Of a DNA stretch of 64,000 nt, positions 32,203-41,537 are shown in pieces. The position numbers and the translations under genes are program-made. The first letter of the stretch is position 1. Each line of letters opens with the position of its first letter. Below the pieces are notes generated by a model. The model saw nothing but the letters and a program-made list of their open reading frames with translations. It searched no databases and had not been told where the DNA came from. Origin of the DNA: Phytopseudomonas straminea (lineage in GTDB: Bacteria; Pseudomonadota; Gammaproteobacteria; Pseudomonadales; Pseudomonadaceae); contig NZ_FOMO01000010.1 in assembly GCF_900112645.1 (NCBI RefSeq), positions 62,001 through 126,000 on the forward strand. The letters run 5' to 3'.

Positions 32203-34122
32203 TTACCAGTCGTTGGCCGGCTGTTCGAGCGGCTGGCGCTCCAGGCGCAACTGCCACGCGGTGCTTTCTTCAAGGAGCTGCTGGTACTCGGCGGCCACTT
32301 CCCGGCCATCCAGGGCTTGGTCTACGTCGAAGATCTGCAGACCCTGGCGAGTGCTCAGGTAGAAGCGGCCACCGGCCAGGTATTGCAGCGCAAAGATGTC
32401 ACTCGGCGGCACGTTCAGCGGATAGGCACGCAGCACCTGGCCGGTCTGCGCCGAACTGGCGAGGATGAACCCCTCGCTCAGGTGCAGGATCAGCGGGCTA
32501 TGGCCGTCAGGGTCGATGAGGGCCATCCAGCCTGGCATCCCGGCCGCGGGCAGGTGGAACGGGACGCGCTCGCGCTGCCCCTGTTCCTGCGGGTAGAGCA
32601 CGCCGTCCTCGTAGAGCAGCCAGATACGCCCCTGGGCATCGCGGCCCATCTGCTGCGCGCCGTCCTCACCGATCTCGCTGAGTTGCTGGCTGTCCAGGTC
32701 CAGGCGCATCGGCTGCGACGAGCTCGGCAGCAGGTAGAGGGCATCGCCCTGGCTGGACAGCAGCAGGGTTTCGCCTGTCGGTATGTAGGTGTTCTCGTAG
32801 CCCGCTGCGGGCAGTTGCAGGCGTTCGAGGCGCTTGCCGCTGGCCGCCTCGAGAATCGTCAGGCTGTTGTCGGCGCGATCCATCACGTACAGACGCCCCT
32901 CGTGCAGCAGCACACGACTGGGAAACCGTGCGGGCTCGTCGCTGACCGGCACGCTGTATTCGATCGCACCACTGGCCAGGTCGATACGGCTCACGGCGCC
33001 TTTGCTCAGGCCAAGCACGTAAGCCTTGCCGGCCGGCTCGTCGAGGGCCATATCGGTCACCCCTACACCCACGCACTCCGGGCCCGGGCAGCCCCACAGC
33101 TGGCCGCGTGCGTAAGGTTGGGTCAGCAGGGTACGCAGGGGCTGCTGGGTCGTCAGGTCGTACTCGATGATTTGCATATCAGCGTCGTTCTTCAGCAGGT
33201 AGACCCGCGAGGGATCGCTGCTCGGCACGATCCGCGCGACCACTGGCAGGTCGATGGCGAACCCCTGGGCCTGTTCGCCATCGACCCAGGTGCGGGGTGC
33301 CTGACGCTCCGCTTCGATGTGTGCCTTGAGGGTGTCGATGCGCCGGGTTTCCTGAACTTCATGCAGCGCCATCTGACGCAGTTCGTCCACGCGCGGGTTG
33401 TCGAACACCGGGTTGAGCAGGTTAAAGGTACCCAGCGCCAGTGCCAGCAGGGCGCCAACGGCAATACCGAGGCGCGCCGGCAGGCTGGTGCCCAGGCACA
33501 GCGGCAGGGTGGCCAGCAGGCCGAACAGGAAACCGCCAAGGTGGGCGGCGTTGTCGGTGCCCTGATCTATCAGGCCGTAAACCAGTGCCAGCAGCGGCAC
33601 CAGCAGGGCGTTACGCAGCAGGCTGTCGCCCGCCTCGCCGGTGCCGCGCAGCTTGACGCTCAGGGCGATGGCCAGCTCGGCGCCGGCCAGGCTCATGATC
33701 GCCCCAGAGGCGCCGACGCTGACGAAGATCACCTGGGTGACCTGGCCGAAGAACGAGACCTGCTGCTGGTCGACGTGCACTGCCGCCGAGGCCAGGCTGG
33801 CGAATACGCCGCCGAGCAGGTACAGCAGCAGCCATTGCCAGCGCGCCAGCAGGCTTTCCAGGGTGACGCCGATCAGCAGCAGGGCGAGCATGTTCTGCCC
33901 CAGGTGCGCCAGCGAGGCGTGCAGGAACAGGTTGCTCAGCAGGCGCCCGTATTCGCCCGTTAACGTCAGGATGGCGATGTTGGAGCCCAGAGACATCAAC
34001 TGGTCTTCCCCGAACGGCCCATAGCCGCCGAGCTGGCGCGCCTGCCAGAGGTACGCGGCGATAGTGACGAGGATCAGACTCAGGGTCAGCCAGGGGAGGC
34101 GCCAGCGCTTGAGGGGTTCCAT
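32203..34122 (-). CDS. Rhomboid-family intramembrane protease fused to a beta-propeller-like domain
   Basis: 639 aa. Residues 1-210 are a rhomboid core with six membrane helices. Ser139 in GASGAI and His194 in NAAHLGG form the catalytic dyad; His69, His73 and Asn77 (HASLAHLGQN) are the oxyanion region, so it looks active. A seventh hydrophobic segment follows (213-236). Then comes a helical linker and, from about 290 to 610, repeated beta units that read like a propeller: DMALDEPAGKAYVLGLSKG, PSRVLLHEGRLYVMDRADN, TIPTGETLLLSSQGDALYLL-type and GRFYLSTRQGLQIFDVD. With seven helices the C-terminal part would face the periplasm. It follows cheB by 111 bases on the same strand. Confidence 0.8.
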   Translation of the reverse strand: MEPLKRWRLPWLTLSLILVTIAAYLWQARQLGGYGPFGEDQLMSLGSNIAILTLTGEYGRLLSNLFLHASLAHLGQNMLALLLIGVTLESLLARWQWLLLYLLGGVFASLASAAVHVDQQQVSFFGQVTQVIFVSVGASGAIMSLAGAELAIALSVKLRGTGEAGDSLLRNALLVPLLALVYGLIDQGTDNAAHLGGFLFGLLATLPLCLGTSLPARLGIAVGALLALALGTFNLLNPVFDNPRVDELRQMALHEVQETRRIDTLKAHIEAERQAPRTWVDGEQAQGFAIDLPVVARIVPSSDPSRVYLLKNDADMQIIEYDLTTQQPLRTLLTQPYARGQLWGCPGPECVGVGVTDMALDEPAGKAYVLGLSKGAVSRIDLASGAIEYSVPVSDEPARFPSRVLLHEGRLYVMDRADNSLTILEAASGKRLERLQLPAAGYENTYIPTGETLLLSSQGDALYLLPSSSQPMRLDLDSQQLSEIGEDGAQQMGRDAQGRIWLLYEDGVLYPQEQGQRERVPFHLPAAGMPGWMALIDPDGHSPLILHLSEGFILASSAQTGQVLRAYPLNVPPSDIFALQYLAGGRFYLSTRQGLQIFDVDQALDGREVAAEYQQLLEESTAWQLRLERQPLEQPANDW

Positions 34123-34233
34123 GGACGGTGCAGTTCCTGTGCGAGGTCGGCGAACGCTGCGCGATTGTGCCGATTCCCGTGGGAAACGTCATCTGGATGT
34201 CCGGCGTTTCGAGGGGTCTCGCGAGGCCCGGCG

Positions 34234-35295
34234 CTAACCGCGCAGGATGGCTGCCGGGATCTGCTCCAGGGGAATTTCCTTGCTGACCGCACCGAGCTTC
34301 ATGGCTTCCTTGGGCATGCCGTAGACCACGCAGCTGGCTTCGTCCTGGCCGAGGGTCAGGGCGCCGGCGTCGTACATCTCGCGCAGGCCGCGGGCGCCGT
34401 CGTCGCCCATGCCGGTCATGATGATGCCCATGGCGTTGGCGCCGGCAGCGCGGGCTGTGGAGCGGAACAGTACGTCCACCGAGGGCTTGTGGCGGCTGAC
34501 CGGTGGGCCGTCGACTACGTCGACCACATATTGGGCGCCGCTGCGTTTGAGCAGCAGGTGGCGGCCACCCGGGGCGATCAGTGCGCGGCCGGGCACCACG
34601 CGGTCGCCATTGCGGGCTTCCAGAATCTCCAGTTCGCACAGCGCGTTGAGGCGCTCGGCAAAGGCGGCTGTGAAGCGCTCGGGCATGTGCTGGACGATGA
34701 CGATCGCCGGGCAGACTCTTGGTAGGCGGGTGAGGATGTATTCCAGCGCCTGGGTACCTCCGGTGGAGGTGCCGATGGCGACGATGCGCTCGGTAGTGCG
34801 CGCCATGGCACTGCTGGCAGGTGGCAGGATGGCGTCGGCGCTGAGTTTGGCCTGGGGCGCGGGTGCAGCCGCCTTGTTGCTCAGCCGTTTGACGTTGGCA
34901 CGGGCGGCGGCCTTGACCGCGTTGACCAGGTCATCGCTGGCGTTGACCAGGAATTTGCTCAGGCTGGCCTGGGGCTTGGTGACGATGCTAACCGCACCGG
35001 CCGACAGCGCCTGCATGGTAGTGGTGGCGCCCTTTTCGGTCAGTGTCGAGCAGATCACCACCGGCGTCGGGTGTTCGGCCATCAGCTTGCGCAGGAAGGT
35101 GATGCCGTCCATGCGTGGCATCTCGACGTCCAGCACGATCACGTCCGGCCACTGGCGCTGCATCTTGTCGAGGGCGAACAGCGGGTCTGCGGCGGTGCCG
35201 ATGACCTCGATCGCCGGGTCGGCTGCCAGCACCTGGGAGAGCACCTGGCGCACCACGGCGGAGTCGTCGACGATCATCACTTTGATGCTTTTCAT
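34234..35295 (-). CDS. cheB: Chemotaxis protein-glutamate methylesterase/deamidase
   Basis: 353 aa. The receiver domain (1-125) has the phospho-acceptor Asp56 and acidic pair Asp10/Asp11. The catalytic domain from about residue 168 has Ser177 (IGTSTGG), His203 (VQHMPE) and a late Asp in MTGMGDDGARG. Removes methyl groups from MCPs, activated by CheA phosphorylation. The start at 35295 overlaps the cheD stop by four bases. Last gene of the chemosensory operon. Confidence 0.96.
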   Translation of the reverse strand: MKSIKVMIVDDSAVVRQVLSQVLAADPAIEVIGTAADPLFALDKMQRQWPDVIVLDVEMPRMDGITFLRKLMAEHPTPVVICSTLTEKGATTTMQALSAGAVSIVTKPQASLSKFLVNASDDLVNAVKAAARANVKRLSNKAAAPAPQAKLSADAILPPASSAMARTTERIVAIGTSTGGTQALEYILTRLPRVCPAIVIVQHMPERFTAAFAERLNALCELEILEARNGDRVVPGRALIAPGGRHLLLKRSGAQYVVDVVDGPPVSRHKPSVDVLFRSTARAAGANAMGIIMTGMGDDGARGLREMYDAGALTLGQDEASCVVYGMPKEAMKLGAVSKEIPLEQIPAAILRG

Positions 35296-35810
35296 TGCGG
35301 TCGCTTTCCGGCAGGAGGTTCTTGGGCGGCGAGGGGCTGAGTCTGCTTCAGCGCGATCTGGCCGCTCCAGATATCGAAGATTAGATTGCGGTGGCCGAAG
35401 CCGCCGACATGTTCGCCGTGGCAGCCGATTTTCTTTTCGGCGAGCAGGCGGCGTGCGGCATCGATGTTCTGCTGGCCGACATGATTGCGACGGGCTTTCG
35501 CGAGCCCTGGGAACATGTGGCCGCCGCCCAATATACGCGCCTGGTACTCGGTCAGCTTGGTACCGCTCTGGGCGATGGCTTCGCACAGCAGGCTCATCAC
35601 CTCGTCGGCATAGCGGCCATCGCGCTGCTTGGCCGGGCGGCCGCGGGTGGGCAGCATGAAATGGCACATGCCGCCCAGGCGCGCATGGGGGTGCCAGAGC
35701 ACGATCGACACGCAGGAGCCCAGCAGCGTGCGCACGCGGGTGTAAGGTCCGCCGAAGTGATAGTCGCCGGGGTTGAGATAGACCTCGGCGATGGAGGGGC
35801 GATTAGGCAT
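35292..35810 (-). CDS. cheD: Chemoreceptor glutamine deamidase
   Basis: 172 aa. The catalytic Cys and His are in TLLGSCVSIVLW and GGMCHFMLPTRG, and GGGHMFPG follows, as in the CheD family. It deamidates glutamines of MCPs and can interact with receptors directly. It overlaps cheR by eight bases and cheB by four. Confidence 0.95.
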   Translation of the reverse strand: MPNRPSIAEVYLNPGDYHFGGPYTRVRTLLGSCVSIVLWHPHARLGGMCHFMLPTRGRPAKQRDGRYADEVMSLLCEAIAQSGTKLTEYQARILGGGHMFPGLAKARRNHVGQQNIDAARRLLAEKKIGCHGEHVGGFGHRNLIFDIWSGQIALKQTQPLAAQEPPAGKRPQ

Positions 35811-36624
35811 CTGGCTTGCGATAGATCGAGGGTTTGACGACCTTGAGCGTATCGTTGACGCCGTTCAGGCTTTCCGAATGGCTGATGATGAAGTGCCCGC
35901 CTGGGCGCAGATGTTTTATCAGACGATCTACCACCTGACGCTTGGTCTCGGCGTTGAAGTAGATCATCACGTTGCGCAGGAAGATCACGTCGAACAGGCC
36001 CACGTCCGGCAGCGTATTGTTGAGGTTGATCTGGGTGAAGCGCACGCGCTGGCGCAGCGATGGCGTGATCATCATCCGCCCCTGGTTCTCGTCGACGCCG
36101 CGTAGACAGTGTTTGACCAGCAAATGGCGGGGGATATTTTCGCTGTCGGCGAGCTCGTACACGCCACTGCGCGCCTGGTCGAGAATGCGCTGGCTGATGT
36201 CCGAGGCGAGGATCTCCCACGGCCTTTCACCGAGACGTTCGGCCAGCAGCAGGGCCAGGGTGTAGGGTTCCTCGCCACTGGAGCAGGCGCCGCTCCAGAT
36301 CCGCAGCGGACGACCGCTGGGAATCGCACCGGGCTTTTGCAACAGCTCGCGCAGGAAGTCGAAGTGCTTGGGCTCGCGGAAGAAGTAGGTTTCGTTGGTG
36401 GTCAGCAGATCCACGCAGGTCTGCAGTTCCGTCTTGTCCTTGCCGACCAGACGAAAGTACTCGCCATAGGTAGCCATGCCAAGGGAGCGCAGGCGCTTGT
36501 TCAGGCGCCCGGCCACCAGCGGCTTCTTGGCGTCGGACAGGTGAATGCCGGCGATGTCGTGGATCAGCTGGCGGAACTGGTGGAACTCGATATCGGAGAG
36601 GGTGGCCTGGCTCGAGTCGCGCAT
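35803..36624 (-). CDS. cheR: Chemotaxis protein methyltransferase
   Basis: 273 aa. N-terminal helical domain, then the SAM-binding domain with RIWSGACSSGEEPYTLA and the DVIFLRNVMIYFN and LRPGGHFIISHSES motifs. The beta-subdomain region between them, through which some CheR proteins bind a receptor pentapeptide, is present. It adds methyl groups to MCP glutamates. It shares one base with the upstream cheW. Confidence 0.96.
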   Translation of the reverse strand: MRDSSQATLSDIEFHQFRQLIHDIAGIHLSDAKKPLVAGRLNKRLRSLGMATYGEYFRLVGKDKTELQTCVDLLTTNETYFFREPKHFDFLRELLQKPGAIPSGRPLRIWSGACSSGEEPYTLALLLAERLGERPWEILASDISQRILDQARSGVYELADSENIPRHLLVKHCLRGVDENQGRMMITPSLRQRVRFTQINLNNTLPDVGLFDVIFLRNVMIYFNAETKRQVVDRLIKHLRPGGHFIISHSESLNGVNDTLKVVKPSIYRKPDA

Positions 36625-37142
36625 CAGTTGCCGGCACCCTGTTGCTGTGCCTGGCTCAGCGCGACGTACTCCTCGGCCGAGATCACCCGGCCGATGTCGA
36701 GCATCACCACCAGGCGATCATCGAGTTTGCCCATGCCGCGGATGAAGTCGGCGCGGATACTGCCTCCGAAGGCCGGTGTCGGCTCGATGTGCTCGGCGCC
36801 CAGCTCGCGCACTTCGTTGACCGCATCGACCACGATGCCGATCACCTGGGTGTGTTCAGGGCCGGCGATTTCCAGAATCACGATGCAGGTGCGCGGGCCG
36901 ATGCGGGTAGGTTGGCCGCCAAAGCGCTGGCCAAGGTCCACCACCGGCACCACGGCGCCGCGCAGGTTGATCACGCCGAGGATGCTTGGCGGCATCATCG
37001 GCACCGTGGTCAGCCGGCCGTAGCCGATGATCTCGCGCACCGCGCGGATCTCGACGGCGAACAGCTCCTGCGCCAATGTGAAGGTCAGGTACTGGCCCGA
37101 CCCCGCCGTGGCGTTGTCGAGCAGCCGTGGCTCGGAACTCAT
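36624..37142 (-). CDS. cheW: CheW adaptor protein (second copy)
   Basis: 172 aa. Couples receptors to CheA. Shows the CheW pattern YLTFTLAQELFAVEIRAVREII, INLRGAVVPVVDLGQRFG and VVDAVNEVRELGAEHIEPTP. It has a short glycine-rich N-terminal tail. It lies three bases after the sensor MCP gene, so it may be the dedicated partner of that receptor. Confidence 0.93.
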   Translation of the reverse strand: MSSEPRLLDNATAGSGQYLTFTLAQELFAVEIRAVREIIGYGRLTTVPMMPPSILGVINLRGAVVPVVDLGQRFGGQPTRIGPRTCIVILEIAGPEHTQVIGIVVDAVNEVRELGAEHIEPTPAFGGSIRADFIRGMGKLDDRLVVMLDIGRVISAEEYVALSQAQQQGAGN

Positions 37143-37145
37143 GGC

Positions 37146-38789
37146 TTACTCCTGAAAGCGCACGTAGCCGGCCGGCAGACCGCCGCTGTGGCCGTCGTCG
37201 TCACGCGGCTGGCGCGTCGGGCCGTTGCCGCGGGCCGGTTGCTGACGGTTGCGCGGCGGGTTGGCGACGGTGATGCGCTCGCCGGTGCCGTTGAGGCGGA
37301 AGAAGTCCATCAGCTGTTGCAGCTGCTCGGCCTGACCGCTCATTTCCTCGGCGGTGGCCGCCAGCTCTTCGGAGGCCGATGCGTTCTGCTGGGTCAGCTC
37401 GCTGAGCTGGTTCATCGCCGTGCTGATCTGGCCGACGCCGCTGCTCTGCTCGTCGGAGGCCGCCGCGATTTCCTGCACCAGATCGGAAGTCTTGGCGATG
37501 GATGGCACGATCTCGTCGAGCAGGGTGCCGGCGCGTTCGGCCAGGGCCACGCTGTTCTTCGCCACTTCGCCGATTTCCTGAGCGGCCACCTGGCTGCGTT
37601 CGGCCAGCTTGCGTACTTCAGCGGCGACCACCGCGAAGCCCTTGCCGTGCTCGCCGGCGCGGGCCGCTTCGATGGCGGCGTTCAGAGCCAGCAGGTTGGT
37701 CTGGTAGGCGATGTCGTCGACGATGCCGATCTTGTCGGCGATGGTCTTCATGGCTCGCACGGTATCCTTCACCGCCTGGCCACCTTCGCCGGCTTCATTG
37801 GCGGCCTTGCTGGCCATGCCGTCGGTAACCCGGGCATTCTCGGTGTTCTGCGCAATGGACGCCGACATCTGTTCCATCGACGCGCTGGTTTCTTCCACCG
37901 AGGCAGCCTGCTCGGAGGCTGCCTGGCTCATGCTCTGGGCAGTGGAAGAGATCTCTTCCGAAGCGCTGGACAGTGAGTCGGCGGAGCTGCGCACTTCGGC
38001 GATGATCTGCGTCAGGCGGGCGGACATGTTGCTGATCGAGGCCAGCATGCTGGTGGTGTCGTTGGGCTTGACCACCACCTGGGTGCGCAGGTCGCCCTCG
38101 GCGATGCGGGTCACCACTTCGGCGGCATAGGCCGGCTCGCCGCCCAGTTGCTTGAGCAGGCTGCGGGTGATCAGCCAGCCGAGCAGGATGGAGATGAAAA
38201 TGGCGACACCGCCGATCAGCGAGAGCTGCAGACGCGATTCTTGATAGAGCTGGGCAGCGCCTTCGGCATCCTGGTCCATCAGCTCGCTTTGATACTTGAC
38301 GAGCGCGCTAGCTGCCGTGAGCAACTCGTTGTTGGCTGGAATGATGTCGCTGTACAGGTAGGCTTCTGCACGCTCTGGATCGTTCAACAGCTTGAACATC
38401 TCGTCATAGCGTTTGCCTACCTCGGCGCGGGCAGCGTTGACGCGTGCCAGAAACTCTTTGCCCTGGGGCGAGGTGACGGTGCGATCCAGTTCTTCGGTCG
38501 CCGCTTTGCGACGCTCACGGCTGGCTTCCAAAAGGCCGAGGTTCTTGCGATCAGCGTCGTCATCGTCGAGCAGAATGATGTCGCGAATGTAGCGCCCCTG
38601 ATTCAGGGTCTCTTCCTTGATAACGTTGGCTTCGCGGATCTTTACGTAGCGATCCTTGATGATCATGTCATTGGAGTCGTTGATCGCGCTCATGCGCGTC
38701 AGGCCCAGCACCAAGGCGATCAGCAGCAGCACGATGACCGTGCCGAAACCGAGGCCGAGCTTTGTGGACACACGTAGGTCTTTGAACAT
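37146..38789 (-). CDS. Methyl-accepting chemotaxis protein with four-helix sensor and C-terminal pentapeptide
   Basis: 547 aa. TM1 at about 12-32, a periplasmic four-helix-bundle sensor (4HB_MCP type, 33-188), TM2 at about 189-209, then HAMP. The signalling hairpin has the conserved tip DIAYQTNLLALNAAIEAARA. After the signalling domain comes a flexible Pro/Arg/Gly-rich tail ending GLPAGYVRFQE. GYVRF fits the x-aromatic-x-x-aromatic pentapeptide that tethers CheR or CheB in other systems. The ligand is unknown. It sits between the two cheW genes. Confidence 0.93.
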   Translation of the reverse strand: MFKDLRVSTKLGLGFGTVIVLLLIALVLGLTRMSAINDSNDMIIKDRYVKIREANVIKEETLNQGRYIRDIILLDDDDADRKNLGLLEASRERRKAATEELDRTVTSPQGKEFLARVNAARAEVGKRYDEMFKLLNDPERAEAYLYSDIIPANNELLTAASALVKYQSELMDQDAEGAAQLYQESRLQLSLIGGVAIFISILLGWLITRSLLKQLGGEPAYAAEVVTRIAEGDLRTQVVVKPNDTTSMLASISNMSARLTQIIAEVRSSADSLSSASEEISSTAQSMSQAASEQAASVEETSASMEQMSASIAQNTENARVTDGMASKAANEAGEGGQAVKDTVRAMKTIADKIGIVDDIAYQTNLLALNAAIEAARAGEHGKGFAVVAAEVRKLAERSQVAAQEIGEVAKNSVALAERAGTLLDEIVPSIAKTSDLVQEIAAASDEQSSGVGQISTAMNQLSELTQQNASASEELAATAEEMSGQAEQLQQLMDFFRLNGTGERITVANPPRNRQQPARGNGPTRQPRDDDGHSGGLPAGYVRFQE

Positions 38790-38822
38790 GGTTGCTTCCC
38801 TCTGTGATGCTTGGCTGCCCGA

Positions 38823-39356
38823 TCAGGCGGACAATGCGTTGTTGCCGTCTGGCAGAGCCGCAATCTCGGCAACCGCAAGGGCGTTCTCGATGGCCAGCAG
38901 GATGATGAAATCATCCTCGCGGTGAACCATCGCCTGAATGAAGTCGCTGCGAATCGCGTTGCCGAAGGCCGGTACCGGATTCATTTCCGCCGGGGCGACC
39001 TCCAATACCTCGCTGACGGCATCGACGAGGATGCCGAGTATCTGCGGGGCGTCGGGCTGGGGGACTTCGACGATGATGATGCAGGTGCGGCGGTCGATCT
39101 GCGTCTTGGCGTGGTTGAAGCGCAGGCTCAGGTCGATGACCGGCACCACGGCGCCGCGCAGGTTGATCACGCCATGTACGCAGCGGTTGGCCATCGGCAC
39201 CTTGGTGGTGCGCTGGTACTCGATGATTTCCCGCACGCACAGCCCGTCCAGGGCGTAGCGCCGGTCGTGCAGGATGAAGCTCAGGTACTGGTGCACCAGC
39301 TCTTCGCCCGCGGCGCCTTGCGGGTTGCTGGCAGTGGTCACAGTGAGTTCACTCAT
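38823..39356 (-). CDS. cheW: CheW adaptor protein (first copy)
   Basis: 177 aa CheW-fold protein with YLSFILHDRRYALDGLCVREII, INLRGAVVPVIDLSLRF and LVDAVSEVLEVAPAEMNPVP. It overlaps cheA by eight bases, suggesting equal synthesis with the kinase. Sequence differs clearly from the second CheW, so the pair is not a recent duplication. Confidence 0.93.
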   Translation of the reverse strand: MSELTVTTASNPQGAAGEELVHQYLSFILHDRRYALDGLCVREIIEYQRTTKVPMANRCVHGVINLRGAVVPVIDLSLRFNHAKTQIDRRTCIIIVEVPQPDAPQILGILVDAVSEVLEVAPAEMNPVPAFGNAIRSDFIQAMVHREDDFIILLAIENALAVAEIAALPDGNNALSA

Positions 39357-41532
39357 GGGCGTAGACCTGGGCGGATTCGTGATGCGCGACGCTGCGCGGC
39401 GCGGCCAACTGGTTGAGCAGTCGGGGTATGTCGAGAATCAGTGCGACGGTGCCATCACCGAGAATGGTGAAACCGCCAAGTTCGCTGCAGCCGGCGAAGA
39501 TCTTGCCCAGGGGCTTGATCACCGTCTGGAACTCGCCGGCTAGCTGGTCGACCACCAGGCCTGCGCGCAGCCCTGCCTGGCGCACCACCACCACACTTTC
39601 TCGGCGCGGCGGCTGGCTTTCGTCCTCGAACAGGTCACGCAGGCGCACGATGGGCAGCATCTGCCCGCGCAGCTCCAAGTGGCCGCGCTTGAACGAGGTG
39701 TCGGCGGGCAGCTCGATGCATTCTTCTACCAGTTCCAGGGGAATCACGTAGCCGGCCTGGCCGACACTGACCAGGAACCCGTCGATGATCGCCAGGGTCA
39801 GTGGCAGGCGGATGCGAATGCGCGTGCCCTGGCCGAGGGTGCTGTCCAGGTCGATGGTGCCTCGCAGAGCGGCGATGTTGCGCTTGACCACGTCCATGCC
39901 GACGCCGCGGCCGGACAGGTTGCTCACCTGCTCGGCGGTGGAGAAACCTGGCTCGAAAATCAGTGCGAAAGTTTCCTTTTCCGATAGCGTCTGGCCTTCG
40001 CCGATCAGGCCGCGCTCGCGGGCCTTGGCGATAATTCGCTGAGCATCCAGACCGCCGCCGTCGTCACTGACTTCCAGCACGATGCTGCCGGCGTCGTGGT
40101 AGGCATTTAGCGATACCTTGCCCTGGGCCGGCTTGCCGCGCGCCAGGCGGGTTTCTACCGACTCGATGCCATGGTCCATGGCGTTGCGTACCAAGTGCGT
40201 GAGTGGGTCGGTGATCCGCTCGACCACGGTCTTGTCGAGCTCGGTTTCGCCGCCGCTGATGGACAGGGCGATGTCCTTGCCGATCTCGCCTGCTACGTCA
40301 CGTACCACCCGCTGAAAGCGGTTGAAGGTGCTGCCGATCTGCACCATGCGCAACGGCAGGGCCGAGTCGCGGACTTCCTCGACCAGCCGCGAGAGCAGCT
40401 CGGTGGCTTCGAGCATTTCCGGGTGGCCGCAGTTCTGGGCGGTCATTCGCGCCCCGGCACCGGCGATAATCAGCTCGCCGACCAGGTCGATGAGCTTGTC
40501 CAGCTTGCCGGCATCGACGCGGATCAGGCTGTTCTCGTTGCTGCGGTTTTCCTTGATCTGTTGCTGCTTCTGCAGCGCGGCGGCCACTACGGGCGGTTGT
40601 ACCAGGCTTTCCTCGACCAGCACACGGCCGATCGGGCGTGGCTCGTCGCGCTCCTGACCCTGCACCTGGGTGTGCAGCACTTCCTGCAGCTCGTTGGCGG
40701 TCAGGGTGCCGCAGCGCATGAGGATCTCGCCCAGGCGCATGTCTTCTTCCGGCAGCGCGCGGATCAGTTCCAGGTACTGCTCGGACTTGCTGTTGGGCGG
40801 TAGGATGCGGATCAGGCTATCTTCGCGCACGAATTCGAAGGCGCCTTCGATGGTGGCCTTGTCGGCGTCGCTGACGAAGGCCATTTCAAAACCCAGGTAG
40901 CAGGTTTCCGGGTCCATTTCGGCGGCGACCGGAATGCGGTCGAGCAGCGGCACGATGCTGACGATCTTGCCGAAGGTGCTCAGGTAGCGGAACAGGCCCA
41001 GCGGGTCCATGCCATTACGCAAGGTGTCTGGGCCGAAACGCAGGGACAGGTGCCAGTGATCAGCGCCGACACCCTCACCATGGCCGCGCTCGATACGGGT
41101 AGCGGTGGCCGGCATCGGCTCGGCGGCCGGTGCGGGATCCAGATAACCGGACAGCTGTTCGGCCAGCTGCTGGTGGACAATCTGCGTGTCCTCTTCGAGC
41201 GTCTCCAGATCGGCGCCGCTGTCGACCAGGGCTACCAGGCGCGCCAGGTGGTCGCCGACCTGCAGAAACAGCGCGGTCATGTCCTTGTCGAAGCGCAGCT
41301 CGCCGTTGCGCACGCGGTCCAGCACGCTTTCGGCGATATGGGTGAAAGCGACGATCACGTCGAGACCGAACAGGCCGGCCGAGCCCTTGATGGTGTGGGC
41401 GGCGCGGAAAACCGCATTGATGGTGTCGGCGTCGTCGGGATCGTTTTCCAGCTGCAGCAGGGCTTCTTCCATCTGCTGCAGCAGTTCCTGACTTTCGGCG
41501 ATGAAGACCTGCAGCACTTCGTCCATGTTCAT
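39349..41532 (-). CDS. cheA: Chemotaxis histidine kinase
   Basis: 727 aa. Single N-terminal HPt with phospho-acceptor His46 (FRAAHTIKGSAG). A second folded region near 160-260 (HWHLSLRFGPDTLRNGMDPL) fills the P2 response-regulator-binding position. Then come the dimerisation helices with the usual LVGELIIAGAGARM, and the ATPase (LVRNAMDHGIE, VSDDGGGLD, GRGVGMDVVK). Last is a C-terminal CheW-like domain. It takes input from both MCPs and should phosphorylate CheY and CheB. Five bases separate it from the STAS gene. Confidence 0.96.
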   Translation of the reverse strand: MNMDEVLQVFIAESQELLQQMEEALLQLENDPDDADTINAVFRAAHTIKGSAGLFGLDVIVAFTHIAESVLDRVRNGELRFDKDMTALFLQVGDHLARLVALVDSGADLETLEEDTQIVHQQLAEQLSGYLDPAPAAEPMPATATRIERGHGEGVGADHWHLSLRFGPDTLRNGMDPLGLFRYLSTFGKIVSIVPLLDRIPVAAEMDPETCYLGFEMAFVSDADKATIEGAFEFVREDSLIRILPPNSKSEQYLELIRALPEEDMRLGEILMRCGTLTANELQEVLHTQVQGQERDEPRPIGRVLVEESLVQPPVVAAALQKQQQIKENRSNENSLIRVDAGKLDKLIDLVGELIIAGAGARMTAQNCGHPEMLEATELLSRLVEEVRDSALPLRMVQIGSTFNRFQRVVRDVAGEIGKDIALSISGGETELDKTVVERITDPLTHLVRNAMDHGIESVETRLARGKPAQGKVSLNAYHDAGSIVLEVSDDGGGLDAQRIIAKARERGLIGEGQTLSEKETFALIFEPGFSTAEQVSNLSGRGVGMDVVKRNIAALRGTIDLDSTLGQGTRIRIRLPLTLAIIDGFLVSVGQAGYVIPLELVEECIELPADTSFKRGHLELRGQMLPIVRLRDLFEDESQPPRRESVVVVRQAGLRAGLVVDQLAGEFQTVIKPLGKIFAGCSELGGFTILGDGTVALILDIPRLLNQLAAPRSVAHHESAQVYAHE

Positions 41533-41537
41533 GGTGA

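Noticed and set aside
32026..33963. Plus-strand open frame of 645 codons opposite the rhomboid gene
   Set aside because: Low-complexity Gln/Ala/Arg-rich translation. The minus frame has catalytic rhomboid motifs and a plausible topology.
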